Source: Nepenthes gracilis (Eukaryota; Streptophyta; Magnoliopsida; Caryophyllales; Nepenthaceae). From it: a DNA stretch of 64,000 nucleotides. The stretch lies in NCBI GenBank assembly GCA_033239525.1, contig BSYO01000006.1, positions 1,116,001 to 1,180,000 of the forward strand, written 5' to 3'. Shown piece by piece: positions 45,232 to 57,310 of this stretch; within the stretch, counting starts at the first letter, position 1; each line of letters begins with the position of its first letter. Position numbers and translations under genes: made by a program. A model generated the notes under the pieces. That model had not been told where the DNA came from. It saw nothing but the letters and a program-made list of their open reading frames with translations, and searched no databases.

Positions 45232-47139
45232 CTAATCGGGTAGACATAACGGAGCAGCCTCCTCATGAAAGTTCCTCACGTGAGATGCCTCCCGTATGCT
45301 GGCGTGCCCGGGGTGAAAGACTCCCTGCGAAATGTGGGGAGCCACCAAGGAGGCGATCTTGCGGCACAAGCAGATGCAATCCCAATATCGAGCCTCCAAC
45401 GCCAGCCGTGACTCCGACGGAGAAAGCCGACCAACCATGTCTCTAATTAACCGAGCGTTATCGTCCTCCAAGGCGACGAGTTGGGCTTCCAGCTACGCCA
45501 CTCTCTGCCGCAGGTGCCCATTCTCCTCTTCGAGAGACGCGAATTGGGCCCGACCGCTGGAGATGACCTGCTGCAAGTCCCCGTGAAGGAGGGCGGTCAA
45601 CACATCAAAAGGGTTGACACTACCTGGAGCCTGCATAAGAAGCAACATCAGAGGCACTCCCAAGGCAGGCAACAGTGGAGGAAGGCCAGATTGAAGCAAC
45701 CATACCTGAGAAGGGGCGACGCTCGGAGAGCGCGTGAGATCACCCGAAAATGCCGCTCCCTACGGTTCCGCTCCTCCGCTTGTTGGGGGCGGGCTGGCTG
45801 GAGGGGTGGCGGCCGAAGGAACGCTCGGGGGCTCCTGCCACGAGGACGTCCTGGCTGCCCTTTCACTAGCCTGGACCTGGCCAACGACGGGCGCAACTTC
45901 TTCCTCAGGGGATGGACCTGCCGCGTCGGAGGCCTGGAACTCAAAAATGGGCTCCACAAAGATCACTGTCGGCTCTACAGGCCCAGTGGCCTCCAGTATC
46001 AGCACAAGCGCGGCTATAAGCGGCACCTTCGGATCCTCAAGAACGACAACATCGTCCTTCGCCTCTGGGACGGCGTCCGGAGATGCCTCTGCAATGGAGC
46101 GAGCGAGGGGACTCCCAGTGGGTCGAGACTCCACCTCGCAGACTTCGCGAGCAGATAGTCCCAGGATCGAAGCCGACGACGACTCGGTAGTTTCCCCCTG
46201 GCGACCCGCGCTCGTGGGTCTCTTCGAAGCCGGACTTCCCACCACAACAGAAGAACCGACGATCTGTCTTCTGGACCTCCGCGTAGAAGTCCCCTCGGCC
46301 TACCTCAGCCTCTTTAAGGCGGCCTCATCCTCATCGTTGTCTGTCGACGACTCCAATAATGAACAGCTTTCCTCCTCGTTCCCCCCGAACGATGGACGAG
46401 TGGCTGTATCTCCGGGATCTCTTTTGCCCGGGCCAGCGATTTTTCGTCCCGAAGAAGGTCCCCATTTGCAGGCCTCGAACGTGATGGAAGTCAGGAAGTA
46501 ACCCTGGACTAAGAACTTTGCCTCTTTAGACTTGATGGCGGATATCAGCTTCGCTGACTCCACGGCGTCCTCAGCTGACGGCTTTTCCTGGAAGTATCCT
46601 GAAATCGGGCCCCACACTCGCGAGAGTTCAGAGTCAGGGGGCTCCTACAGAAAGAAGAAGCGCTCCTTCCAGCCCTTCACCGAGTCAGGGTTGGTTCCGC
46701 GAAAGTGGAACCCTGCTTTGGGGGACATCGACACCCAATCCTCCGATTCTGTGAACCGGAAGATCAACCTCGCCGCCTTGGCATCAAAAGAGCCATCATG
46801 AGGGTGGGCAAAGATACACAGGGACACCAAATAGCGCAAGGAGTTGGGGTAAAGCCTCGCCACTGGAACTCTCAACGTGTCAACCCGGTATACAACATGC
46901 GGTGCATAGGGTAAAGCCCCCTCGAGATGGTGCTCGTACACCGTGATGTAGCCCGCTGGGGGGGCGCTGGCTCTATCCAATGCGCCAGGGACACGGTAAC
47001 TCTAATCGCTGGAAAGGCCGTAATCAGTCACGAGAGAAGCAATGGCTCCCGCAGTTAGGACGGACTTGGTGTTATGAACACCGTGACGAGTGGCTCTGGG
47101 AGCCTGGGAAGAAGAAGAGCTCTCTCTCTTTTTCGCCAT
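45232..47139 (-). pseudogene. First antisense gene of element B (aORF1)
   Basis: The ATG at 47139 begins MAKKRESSSSQAPRA. One in-frame TAG (about 47005) precedes the conserved part (46980-46645) with SAPPAGYITVYEHHLEGA, ARLYPNSLRYLVSLCIF and EDWVSMSPKAGFHF, GWKERFFF. These align with the aORF of element A. The frame goes on (46617-46300) with WGPISGYFQEKPSAEDAVES, then a Pro/Ser/Glu-rich linker (46245-45760). A 75-bp intron (45705-45631) follows, then a coiled-coil end with FASLEEENGHLRQRVA, a TAG, LEAQLVALEDDNARLIRDMV and YWDCICLCRKIASLVAPH. A TATA-like CTATTTAAA lies 76-84 nt upstream. The product is unknown; it is not needed for the known retrotransposition steps. Confidence 0.7.
45631..45705 (-). 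other. Likely spliceosomal intron in aORF1 of element B
   Basis: 75 bp with donor TCTCAG|GTATGG and acceptor CTTATGCAG|GCTCC, matching in position the 69-bp intron in element A. Confidence 0.6.
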
Positions 47140-47214
47140 CTCTCTCTCTCTCGGCTGACATAAGTACGTTACAAGAAAAATCTAAGCAGAATGAGGGAAG
47201 CAATCGCCGATTGA

Positions 47215-47223
47215 TTTAAATAG
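47215..47223 (-). promoter_or_regulatory. TATA-like box of aORF1
   Basis: Minus strand CTATTTAAA, 76-84 nt before the ATG at 47139. The same nine bases occur upstream of aORF2. Confidence 0.45.
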
Positions 47224-47603
47224 ACAACGGAAAGCCAAAAGGCGAGAAGCCAAAGCGGCTCTCCCCTGCTGACGATCGGAACACGTGCCGGCTTCACAAC
47301 GCACCGTAGGATCCGAAATCGTCCGCCATCATGGCTAAACGCCAGACTGACAGGCGCGTCCCCTCAGCCATCTGACGGGGATCCGTACTGGCGCCTCTGC
47401 ATTAAATAACGGCTCACGATAGTGAAGCCCATGAAGAGGCGCACGGTAACACGAGACGGGAAAAACCAATCAAGAAGCAAGGAGTTCAGAAGGCAAAACG
47501 GTGCGACGAAATAGCAAATTTCATTATACTAGCAGATCCCGTGACAGCAGTTACAAAAAAAAAAAACAAAAAGAGAGGGGCAACAGCAAAAAGTAGCAAT
47601 CAG

Positions 47604-48187
47604 CTAATGGTCCCAATGGCCTGTGAAAGAGCTTGGGACGTGGTAGTCCACCAACTGTTCGCAAGTCCGAGCATGTGAGTTGCGAGGGTCTAGAACACCC
47701 ACGCGGAAGTTTGAATCCTCCAGCGACACCAGCCTCAGGCAAAGCCTCACGGCATCAAGATAACTACGCTCCAGGGCAGGATTCACTCCCTCCGGCCGAA
47801 GCCTCGTCCTCAGCTCCAACCGCAGCTCAGCAACCTCGGCCTCATGTTGTTGCCTCAGCTGCTCGATTTCTCCTTCAAGAGCCAGTATGCGGGCCTGCAC
47901 CCCCACATTGGCGCCAACAAGACGTGTGGCCCTGGCCTCCAATTCAGCCCAAGTGCCTTCCAGATGTGTGACACGGGCCCTCAGCCACTCTACCTCAGCA
48001 GCGGCCGCCCCAGCACGCGACTCAACCCACTCGAAACCCAGAGGAGCTCTCCGATTCTGAGAAGGGCCCGCCACCGTGGATTCGAGCGAGCCCCTCTTGA
48101 AGAGCCGGCTCCCGAAGTCCTGGGAGAGCGAGAGCCGAACTCAAACTCGTCAGAAGAGCGCTCCGAGTCGTAAGATGAGTCTTCCAT
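47604..48187 (-). pseudogene. Second antisense gene of element B (aORF2), coiled coil
   Basis: The ATG at 48187 starts MEDSSYDSERSSDEFEFGSR. A frame change near 48130-48080 leads to the long open part (to 47604) with VAGPSQNRRAPLGFEW. A coiled coil of heptads follows (EVEWLRARVTHLEGTWAELE, ALEGEIEQLRQQHEAEVAEL). The C-terminal YLDAVRLCLRLVSLED and RVGVLDPRNSHART resemble the C-terminus of aORF1 (YWDCICLCRKIASL, QGVFHPGHASIREA), so the two may be paralogous. The region after the stop (47603-47520) is T-rich and 3' UTR-like. No counterpart is seen in element A. Confidence 0.55.
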
Positions 48188-48281
48188 CAATTTTGCAGCA
48201 AGAAAGCACGCACGAGGAGAGCAAACTACCGATAAACATGCAAGTGCAAAGAAGTGCAAGGTTCCAGGAGAAAGTGGCGCG

Positions 48282-48290
48282 TTTAAATAG
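48282..48290 (-). promoter_or_regulatory. TATA-like box of aORF2
   Basis: Minus strand CTATTTAAA, about 95 nt before the ATG at 48187, identical to the box before aORF1. Confidence 0.45.
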
Positions 48291-48589
48291 GCAAGTTTTC
48301 TCCTGAAAAGGCAGCAACTCTAAAGGGCAGGAGGCATCAAAGCGTGGCCAATGGGGATTTTACGCGTGGAAGGCCCATAAAGCCTCGCGCGTTTCCTAGG
48401 CAAGGCTCCACGATGCAACGTCTCCTGACTGCGCAGGCATTAAATGCGCCGGTCACGCCAAAGGACGCAACCGCCGGCAGCGACCCTTCTGCTCACGCAA
48501 AGTCAAAAACAAATCACCGGAAGAAGTCGCCAGGCAAAAGAGAAGTACGCACAAAGGCAAGAGGAAAGTGAAGGCAAAAAAGGGCTACT

Positions 48590-49275
48590 TCTTTTATTAA
48601 TCAATGCTTTCTTACAAAGTATAAAGTTTGTAACAATAAGGCTACGAGAAAGACAAAGGAAGACTACGGTGCGAGGCCCCCTATGCTCCCTTACCATGCC
48701 CCAAATGAGCTCGCAGAATGTGATCTACATGAGATCCCCGCGGCTGGAGCCGTCGGTGGTTCGCCGAGCGGACTGGTTTGGAGGAGAGGAGCATCCCCCG
48801 GTGGAAGTCGCCAAAACGCCATCCACTAGGGTGGGGTAAGCACCGAGGCCAGGAAATCCCTTAGAGGTAGTAGGGTGAAGACCCCCCACTCCCTCGCTGG
48901 GTTTCTGGCCTCGAGATCCCTCCACGGTTGGCGCTCTAGCCCAACGAGTAGGGAGATCATGAGCAGCAGCCTCTGCTGGCAGGAGACATACCCACAGAGG
49001 TTCCGCCAAGACTCTACCCCGGGCCAGGTGAGCCACAACCCGGGAGGAGATACACGACGACAGCAGAATGGCCGAGCCACTCTCGTTAGCACCAAAAGCG
49101 GGCAGCCGCATGGAAGTTGGAACAATTTTCGACAAGGGCCACAAGCATCAAGCTGAACCATCCGACTTCTTCTCGAACACCCGCAGAGGGCGGGCTGAGC
49201 CAGGATCTCCTCATTGCCTCTCCAAAGGCAACCAAGGTTCGTGCACCACCTGCTCGAGAGCTCCTCCTATTTATA
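48590..49275 (-). other. Possible third antisense transcription unit of element B
   Basis: A good TATA box, TATAAATA, lies at 49275-49268 on the minus strand. About 400-700 bp further on, the minus strand becomes T-rich with ATTAATAAAAG near 48600, like a 3' end. The first ATG after the box opens only 43 codons (MRRSWLSPPSAGVREEVGWF). Longer frames in the interval (49161-48826, 49144-48725) resemble nothing recognised. It may be a non-coding or wholly decayed unit. Confidence 0.3.
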
Positions 49276-49550
49276 GGCAGCGTGCGAGCCATCCTTCTAC
49301 TCAAAGCTTTGCAGCAACAAGCAGACCTCTTTCGTGGAACAGGAAAGACCCCTGGTCAGACGTAATCCAAGGCGTGCGAATCTTACCCATCAAGATGACG
49401 AGTCACGGCAGCGCCTGAAAAGCTTGTCCAGCCTCCTAGGGAAGGCGTAAACCCAGAAAACGACGAACAAATAGCGCAGCACGAGGAAGGGTGTGAAGCT
49501 GCGAAATGGGCCCAAGGAACATGCCCGGCCCGACCACTGGCCAGCCCAGG

Positions 49551-49563
49551 CATGGGGGGCTAG
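49551..49563 (+). other. Polypurine tract of element B
   Basis: CATGGGGGGCTAG immediately precedes the 3' LTR, matching CATGGGGGCCTAG in element A. Confidence 0.7.
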
Positions 49564-50520
49564 TGTTGGGTCCCATGTCCTGGCCCATGAAGAATTCCGA
49601 GGCCCACGAAAGGTTTAGAAGCCCGCGAGGTTGGTTGGCCCAGCCAAAGAACCGGGCAATGTAAGAGAGCCCATCTTTGGCAGAAGGCAACGGAACCACG
49701 CAACGCATTTAATGCGTTAAAAGAAACTCGCCGGTGGCGAAAGGCTAGCCAATAGAGGAGTGGGCAGTGCGGCGCCAACCTGCAGCCCTTGCGAGCAGTA
49801 ACCAACCAATCCCCGCTCAGGGAAAAGTCGGGCGTGGCCGGCAACGCCAAGAAGCGTGCCAGCCACAGCAAGAGGACAACCGACATGACCGACGGTCCAC
49901 GACAGTGACCAGAGGCGCGGAAGCCCTCACATTTGGAATTCTTGCACCCAGTGTCCAACGGGGAAGGGCCTATAAAAGGCTCCCCTTTCCCACGAAGAAG
50001 GGATTCCGATCCTGATTCCGATTCCGACTCTGACTCAATTGACGAGCTCGGAGCTTCCTTCTTCTCGACTTGGTCACAAGAAAGCAACGAGCTGGAACTG
50101 AGGATTGACTCACTTCCGTCTGGCACGAGCTAGCTCACGATTACTCACCTCACGTCTACTCAGACTACGGGAGTGTCAGCCACCCACTGCGGTGCATCAA
50201 GGAAGCCATGCCTTCGAAAACCTGCTCACTGCATTCTCCATACCATTACACGAGCATCTCTTATGCTCTTACAGCATTCAACCGCACACCGCTCATAGCG
50301 TGCACCGTTTCCGTTCATTGCGGGAATTTGCTGACTTGAGCGTTGGAGCGACCTCGGTGGGAGAAATCCTGCCGGACCCCTGACCTCTTATTTGTTGTTT
50401 GTGTTGTGCAGGTCCAGGTTCATAGTGACGAAGACCAGACCCTTCGACCGACGCCGCCGCGTGCTATGAAATCCGAAGGCTCCCTAATCCGTACGGTAAC
50501 CGCGGACCCGGGATGCAACA
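49564..50520 (+). repeat. 3' LTR of element B
   Basis: 957 bp, TGTTG...CAACA, with TATAAAAG at 49971-49978. It is followed at once by the target duplication AATAC (50521-50525). Confidence 0.9.
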
Positions 50521-50525
50521 AATAC

Positions 50526-53473
50526 GTAAAAGTCATATTTAAATTAAAATTAAAATATCTGAACAACTATAATGAAATGGTAATCCAATAACATTGCTCA
50601 TTCTGCAATACTATAATTAAGTTAATACAAAATCACATTAACTGAAACAAAATACAACTACTTATTTTTTTCTAAAGCTAATATGAAATCTCTTCAACTT
50701 TAGCTCTTGAATAGAACTTTACCTCCCTACGAGTATCCGAACCTCTAATTTGAACGGGTTAACAAAAAATATAAATATGAGTGAACTAAAAACTCAACAA
50801 AATATATCATTTATATAATTTAACATGTAATTTATATTAAAATATTTCAGAATAAATAATAGATCAATTTCAAATGTAATACTTTAGATTTTCATAAAAA
50901 TTATACATAATTTTTAAATATATCTTTTCAGTGTGTAGTCAAAATGTACCACGTAGATTCATATTTAAATATATAGTTTTTTTAGGGACCAAGGGCCAGT
51001 ATTGTCTTACCAATTAAAAAAACGGATAATTAAAATTTAAGTTATATTTGTTTTCACACAACCAAAAGTCATACAATACTATTCAAAACTAGTAGGTCTG
51101 CCGGCACACGAATCATCCTATATATGAGGCCAAATACCATTTTATCCGTAAATAATAGATTCGAATATCAACCACTACTATGATATACTAAGATATACCA
51201 TAATATACGATTACTGAACTTATTATAATGATTCAATAGTTAGACATATGAAAGCTCAATACAATTTTTCATAATCTATATATTTTCTCATTCAAGAGAA
51301 AAAATATTCTTAATTCTTTAACATTTTGTAAAGTTTTTCTTTAATTTTTTTCATTCCTTATCATGCGCAAAAACTTCAACATAATTAATTTAAAGTATAT
51401 AATGTTACATTATCAGAAAATTTCATAAAAAAAAAAAATCAGCAATATTGTGACATTTCAACATTTTATTTTAAATAACATGCATGTAGGGACATTTATA
51501 AAATTCAGGAATATATAAAACTTATACTTAGAAATTTTTAGTATACAAGAACATTATATATAAAATTAGATCATATAAAAGTCATTAAATCATAAATTCA
51601 ACACATACATGTAAAAAAATTGTAGAAAAATAACTTAATAAGCTAAAGTATATGAATTAATAACATGATTTTCATAAAATTTGTAAAGAATGGGAGTGAA
51701 AGTTTATGTATATAAATTATCATCATCTTAGTTATAAAAATATGTCATGCATAAATATTTGAGATAAGAAATACTCTAAGAAGTAGAAAGAATTCAACAA
51801 TGAGAGAATGAAAGTTTGGAATGCATTTACCTTAATTTAAATTTTATCAAAATTTTGCTTGAAATTACTTTAATTTACCTTCTCTAGCTTCCTCTTTCTT
51901 TCTCTTTCTTCTTCTTTTCTTCTTCTCTATCAACTCTTAAAAATTTGACAAAAATAACCGAAAATCATCCGAACCTAATATATATAGAAAATTGGCACTC
52001 GTTCGTACATTGAGCGCCAAACATGGTGATGCATGAGTCCCACCTCAGGCATGTGTCAAATGTTGAGCACACAAGAAAACACACTCGAGCATCTCTTAAG
52101 CATGCAGCGAACACGAGTACACTGAAAAGCACGCTCGAGTTTCAATCAGGCGTCTATCAGGTATGACATCTCTACCCATCCATGCATGAGTGCACGTTAG
52201 GCGTCGATTAGGCATCTATCAATGCACATTAACCAGTTTAAAATTTACTTTTGACCCAATTTTTTTTCTTCTTTTGCCTCAATTTACTATTTTTAACTTA
52301 ATTAATCATAATTAAATTTAAAACTCAAAACTCATACTTCACACTTTATTTCTCCTTTTCATTTCATATGTTTTTATAATTTTTTTATTCAATCTAATTT
52401 TGCTTGCTATGAACAAGAATAGTGGTGTGTACTTTCAAATTTTGATATAAGAGATTTTAAATAAGGTTTTTAAATCTTTTAATGCAAATCTTATATATAA
52501 TAAATCAAAATGTGACATCCAAAGAATAAAAATTACTTCTCAATTTAATCTTCAAAGCTAAGTCAAGATCACACTAATTACTACCTTCCAACCTGAAAAG
52601 CGGAATTCGATTTTTAAGATTGTAAACTTGAATTTCATTGAAATTAAAGTGTTTTGCCTTTTCTTTAATAATTTGACTCACTCATTTCCAAAGCCTTTTA
52701 TTCACTATAATTATACACTTATTACTTTAACTTATAATCTCTAAATAACTAAATCATAATAAAACTATTCCAATTAAAAAGACCTCTATTCATTAATTCT
52801 TGTTATGTCACAAATCTTTTTTGGCACCAAAATTCTACTCTAATGGCTTAGGTCTCTATGGTCTATTTAAGACATGGGGCCAACATTACCCCACACTTCC
52901 CTTCTTGAAAAACTACTATTAGGTTTCTTTAGACTAGATGTCATACGAATCTTCTAGTATTTCTTGAAGACAGTGTGCCTCTACAACTATGAAGAGCTTT
53001 TGGTAACTCTTCACTAAGGATGTTCTGAGAAATGTTCAGAGAAACTTAAACATTCAGATTTGTGTTATCGTGACCTCAACTCTTTCCTTAGTTCTTTCTG
53101 AAAAAATGAAAATGATGGTCATGAGTAAGGTCCAACTGAGCAAGGCTATACTGATGTCTGGAGCTATTCTAATATCATCTTTTATGAGACAAACTCTACA
53201 ATGCAAACTATGCCTGTGGCCAGTTACGTTTTTTAGATGTCAATAAAACACAGGGAGAAAGGAAGGCTTTTTGTGCCTAATACTATAATCATCAGTTATT
53301 CTGCTTAGCCCTGCATTTGCCTACAAATGGAGTCTTAACTCTAAACGTCAAGTTTCATCGTCATTTAGAAGCCCTCCTAAAAGAAAGCTCGATATTTCTG
53401 ATTGCCACTAAGCCTGTTGAGATTCTCAACACTTTTGCAAATTTTTATGGTGTATCTTCATCGTCACGACTTT
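50526..53473. other. AT-rich old retroelement debris, no gene
   Basis: The sequence directly after element B continues the older LTR interrupted at 37717. A pyrimidine-rich CTTTCTTTCTC tract near 51890 and a run of related words (GCATGAGTCC, CATGCAGCGAACACGAG, CATGCATGAGTGCACG) around 52030-52230 resemble the transcribed part of a gypsy LTR. No gene or intact element is seen up to 53473. Confidence 0.4.
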
Positions 53474-53528
53474 GGTAACAAATTATTATCTTTTTTTTTT
53501 TTTGGTAAGTAGGTAACAAATCATTATC
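53474..53528 (-). mobile_element. LINE-type 3' tail scar with 17-bp target duplication
   Basis: GGTAACAAATTATTATC (53474-53490) and GGTAACAAATCATTATC (53512-53528) are direct repeats with one mismatch. Between them the minus strand reads CTACTTACC followed by a run of A. A tiny 3' remnant plus poly(A) flanked by a long target duplication is the mark of a 5'-truncated LINE or SINE insertion on the minus strand. Confidence 0.7.
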
Positions 53529-56500
53529 AAGTTAATAAAAATAATAAACCAAATATGAAAACCAAGATTAAATTGATTTCCACAAATCAAATAATTAATT
53601 TTTCCAATTAACTCCAAAACTTAGATAAGAAGTTCCATGATCGATCAAATTCTCCTTATTTATCTCTATAATTAGTGTACTTGCTTAAAACTCATTAAAT
53701 TGTAAGGAAAATCTACAATTGTAATTCAATAACATCATCATCTTAAATATAAAATAGTCCATAAATCATGGCCCACCAACCCAAATATAGAAATATATCA
53801 ATAATATAACCCCACAATGACAAAGCCAATTGTTTGTAGACTCTAAAACAAATTCCAAATACAAAATAAAACCACTATAATCTAATCCTTCAAAACTCCT
53901 CTCTGACTAAACCTGCAAGGCATCCATACCACTAATATGAAAGGAAATAAAAGTGAATCTAAAAAAAAACATATGTGCATGTGTGCACATGCATCACAAA
54001 AATATAAGAGAGTCAATAATGTTAGTAATTAAGTGCAAAAATGCAAAATAAGTAAAAACAAAGAGTTAGTAATAATCTCATCAACTTAAGTTGAATATTA
54101 AAAGTCGCACTATATATTTGTACTCCCAGTCATATACCACTATTTTAAAATCTATAGGTAACCTATTTATACATTATATCATATAGACGAAAGAAATGCT
54201 TCTTTTTAGATTGATTGATATTCAATAGCAACCTTTTATTTATAAATATTATATTAAGATATATCCAAACATATCCTATTGATGTGATCTAAGAATTTAT
54301 TCAATTTTGAGAACAATCATCAATCTCTTAGCACTTGCAATGCAATTCTCAAATCGCTCTCATATTTCTTAAAATTTTTCAAATAGATTAAAATATCATT
54401 AATAAAAATTATAACAAAAATGATCTAAATATTATTTAAAAAGTTTAATTTATCAAATCTATACATCCCACTATACATTAGTCAAACGAAATACCATTAC
54501 TGAAATTTATAATGGTCATACCTCATCTGAAAAGATGTCTTTTATGTCCTCTTTCTTAATTCTAAGTTGATTGTACCATGAATGTAAATCAACCTTGGAG
54601 TAAATATGCACCCCTTGCTATTAGTCAAATAGGTCATCAATTATTAGTAGGGGATACATAGTTTTATCGTAATTTCATTCAACTCCTAATAATCAATAAA
54701 TAATATCATTGATCCATAATTTTTCTTCACAAATAACACATGGGCTTCCCAAAACTACATACTTGTTCAAATGAATCTTTTCTTAAATAATTATTACAAT
54801 TTCTGCTTCAACTCCCTTAATTTTAAAAGGATCATCCCATACTGAGCTTTAGAAATGAGTATGGATCCCAGCATTAAGTCTGCAAGAAGCTCAATTTTTT
54901 CTATTCAATGACAAGTTTGACAATTCTTCTGGAAAAGCATTCTTAAAATTTTAAATCATCGTATCTCTTCAATTGGCACATTGTGGCTCTCAGCAAATGT
55001 GATGTAAGCAAAATGGATCAATCTTACATCAAATGACATACATTCAATGCGAAAATTAGATATGCTAACTCTTTCCTTATATGTCACTAAAACCCAAAGG
55101 GTTAACACCTCGGAATAGAAAATTATACCCTCTTATGAAAATAATCTAAATTTACGTGATAACATGCCAATTAATTTATCCTAAAATAATATCAAAATTA
55201 TATATTTCTATAAATCTACAACATATTAAATCTATTTACCCAAATAATATATCTCGAGTACATGATATTCACCATAAAGACTTACCCACCAGAGTATACA
55301 CTACTATCGCATAATCCAAAATTCTTAATGGGGCATACAAATGGCAATTAAACTTGAGGATCATAAAGAATGTATAATCCTTAAATTAATCAATATATGT
55401 GCTAAAGATTTAAATATTAGCATGTTATCTTTGACCACCAATAGGGAAGCTTCAGTGTCCTTGGCAATTGCCTCATAATTCCTTCCTAGCACACTAGGCT
55501 TTTGACAAATTTGTCTGATAAGTAAGGACACTACTTTGTTATATGGCTAACTTAACCACAATTAAAATATATTCTGATTTGCTGTATTACAACTATCCTC
55601 CATGAAACTTCCCACAATGATCACACACTGTCTTTAATTATTGTTATCTACCCAACGCGGCTTGAATTTCAATGGATTTCTCTATCCCCTTCTCATGGGA
55701 TTTCATCACCTTGTAGCATTCACCGGATCCAAATTTCTACCTACTCGGCCAACATTTTTTTCTCAAAAGATTTTCCCTTTCAAACTCTAACTCAATGAGT
55801 AAGGCTCGATAAATCACTACTCATTAGGTCTTCAAACATAGTAACACCAATTGTCTTCCTATTGTGTACTCCAGGCCTTAAAAAACTATTTCGCCCTCCC
55901 TGTCCCATCCATTATCATTTGTGAAACAATTAGCGTCAACTCGATAAATTTGACATCATACTTTACTACCGTTTAGTTTTCTTATCTAAACCAAATGAAC
56001 TCATTTTCTTATTGTTCATAGAAGCTCATTGAAAAATATTTATCTAGAAATACTTTCATGAACATATCCCATTCAATCTCCTCATCTTTATATCCCAAAA
56101 TTATCCTTTTTTATGGCCAACCAATAATTAACCACACCATTTAACTTATAAATAGCAAATTTTACTTTCTCCTTGTCAGATAACCAATTATCTCAAACAT
56201 CTGTTCTACTCTTTGAATCCCCCATGAATACATGAACTCTGTCGTTGGAAAATCTATCATATGTGGTTATCTCTCTTAGATTTCTATCTTCTTTAGCATT
56301 TTGTCATTGTACTATGATCTATTACATCCTCCATCTTCAACATGACACCTAAATGGTTGTCTTCCTATACAAATCCAGCATCACCTTGACCTCCTCATAT
56401 TTTGCATTTATCACATCATCATTCACAAAGTTTAGCAAAGATAGATCATTTAAGAAATTTTTCTTATGACATATTTTAATACCACATTTTTGTTATGACT

Positions 56501-57310
56501 CTAATACTAAATTGAAATAATATGACATTAATAAAGCAAATTATAAATCAAAAAATAAAATTGAAATCAAGTTAGACCATGTAAACTAAATAATTAATTT
56601 CTATAATTAGCTCTAATCTAATAATAAAAATATTTCAAGATTGACCAAACTCTTCTCGTTTTGCCTATAATCAATAAAATAATTTGAAATTCATCAAAAC
56701 ATAAGGAAAATCATCTAAGGTTAGCAATGAGTATCATCATCTTAAATATAAAATAGTCTACAAAATGGGGCCCACTGACCCAATATAGAAATACATAAAT
56801 AATGCAATCCATAGTAATGAAGCCTTAATATTTACAAACTCCACAACAAATCCTAAATATACAATATAACTACTACAATCTAATCATTTAGAATTCATCT
56901 TCAGTCAAACTTGTAAGTCGTCCACCTTGCTAATCAAATAAAGAATAAAATATAAGAGGAGTAAGTCTAAAATTTAATAAAACATAAATATGTGTGGGTG
57001 AATATACATGACAAAAATATAAAAGTATTAATGGTATCAATAATTATATGTGAAATGTAAAATAAATTAGAATCAAATATTTGTGATAATCTTACCAACT
57101 AAAGTCAAATATTAAATATCGGACTACAAATTTATACATCATACTCCAGGCCATACAATACTATCTAAAATCAATGGTGAACTATCTATATATTATCTCC
57201 TATAGATAAGAGTAAACGCCACTTTATGATTCTATGAATATTAAATAACGATATTTATTTATAAATAATATATTAATATACATTTAAATATATCTTATTA
57301 ATTCTCTACA
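53529..57310 (-). mobile_element. Old decayed Ty3/gypsy element (element D)
   Basis: Segments 53529-54290 and 56514-57310 align along most of their length despite heavy divergence. Shared words include CATCATCTTAAATATAAAATAGTC, CAATATAGAAATA and the TTTATTTATAAATA region. They are taken as LTR copies. Next to the right copy the minus strand has TTTAGTATTAGAGTC (56498-56512), a decayed initiator tRNA-Met primer site. The interval 54300-56510 on the minus strand has gypsy RT traces, shortest near 54900-54400, and gag-like remains further right. There is no RNase H or integrase, so that part is deleted. All frames are destroyed. Confidence 0.55.

Larger units (their letters stand above)
37718..50520 (+). 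mobile_element. Tat-type Ty3/gypsy retrotransposon, element B (complete, decayed)
   Basis: The element is 12.8 kb with LTRs of 969 and 957 bp that begin TGTTG and end CAACA, flanked by exact AATAC duplications (37713-37717 and 50521-50525). Order on the plus strand is LTR, primer site, gag, protease, RT, RNase H, second RNase H, integrase, spacer, antisense genes, polypurine tract, LTR. It is related to element A but GC-richer and with quite different LTRs. Its LTRs differ from each other at roughly one base in ten in the left third by eye, more than those of A, so B looks older. Confidence 0.92.
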
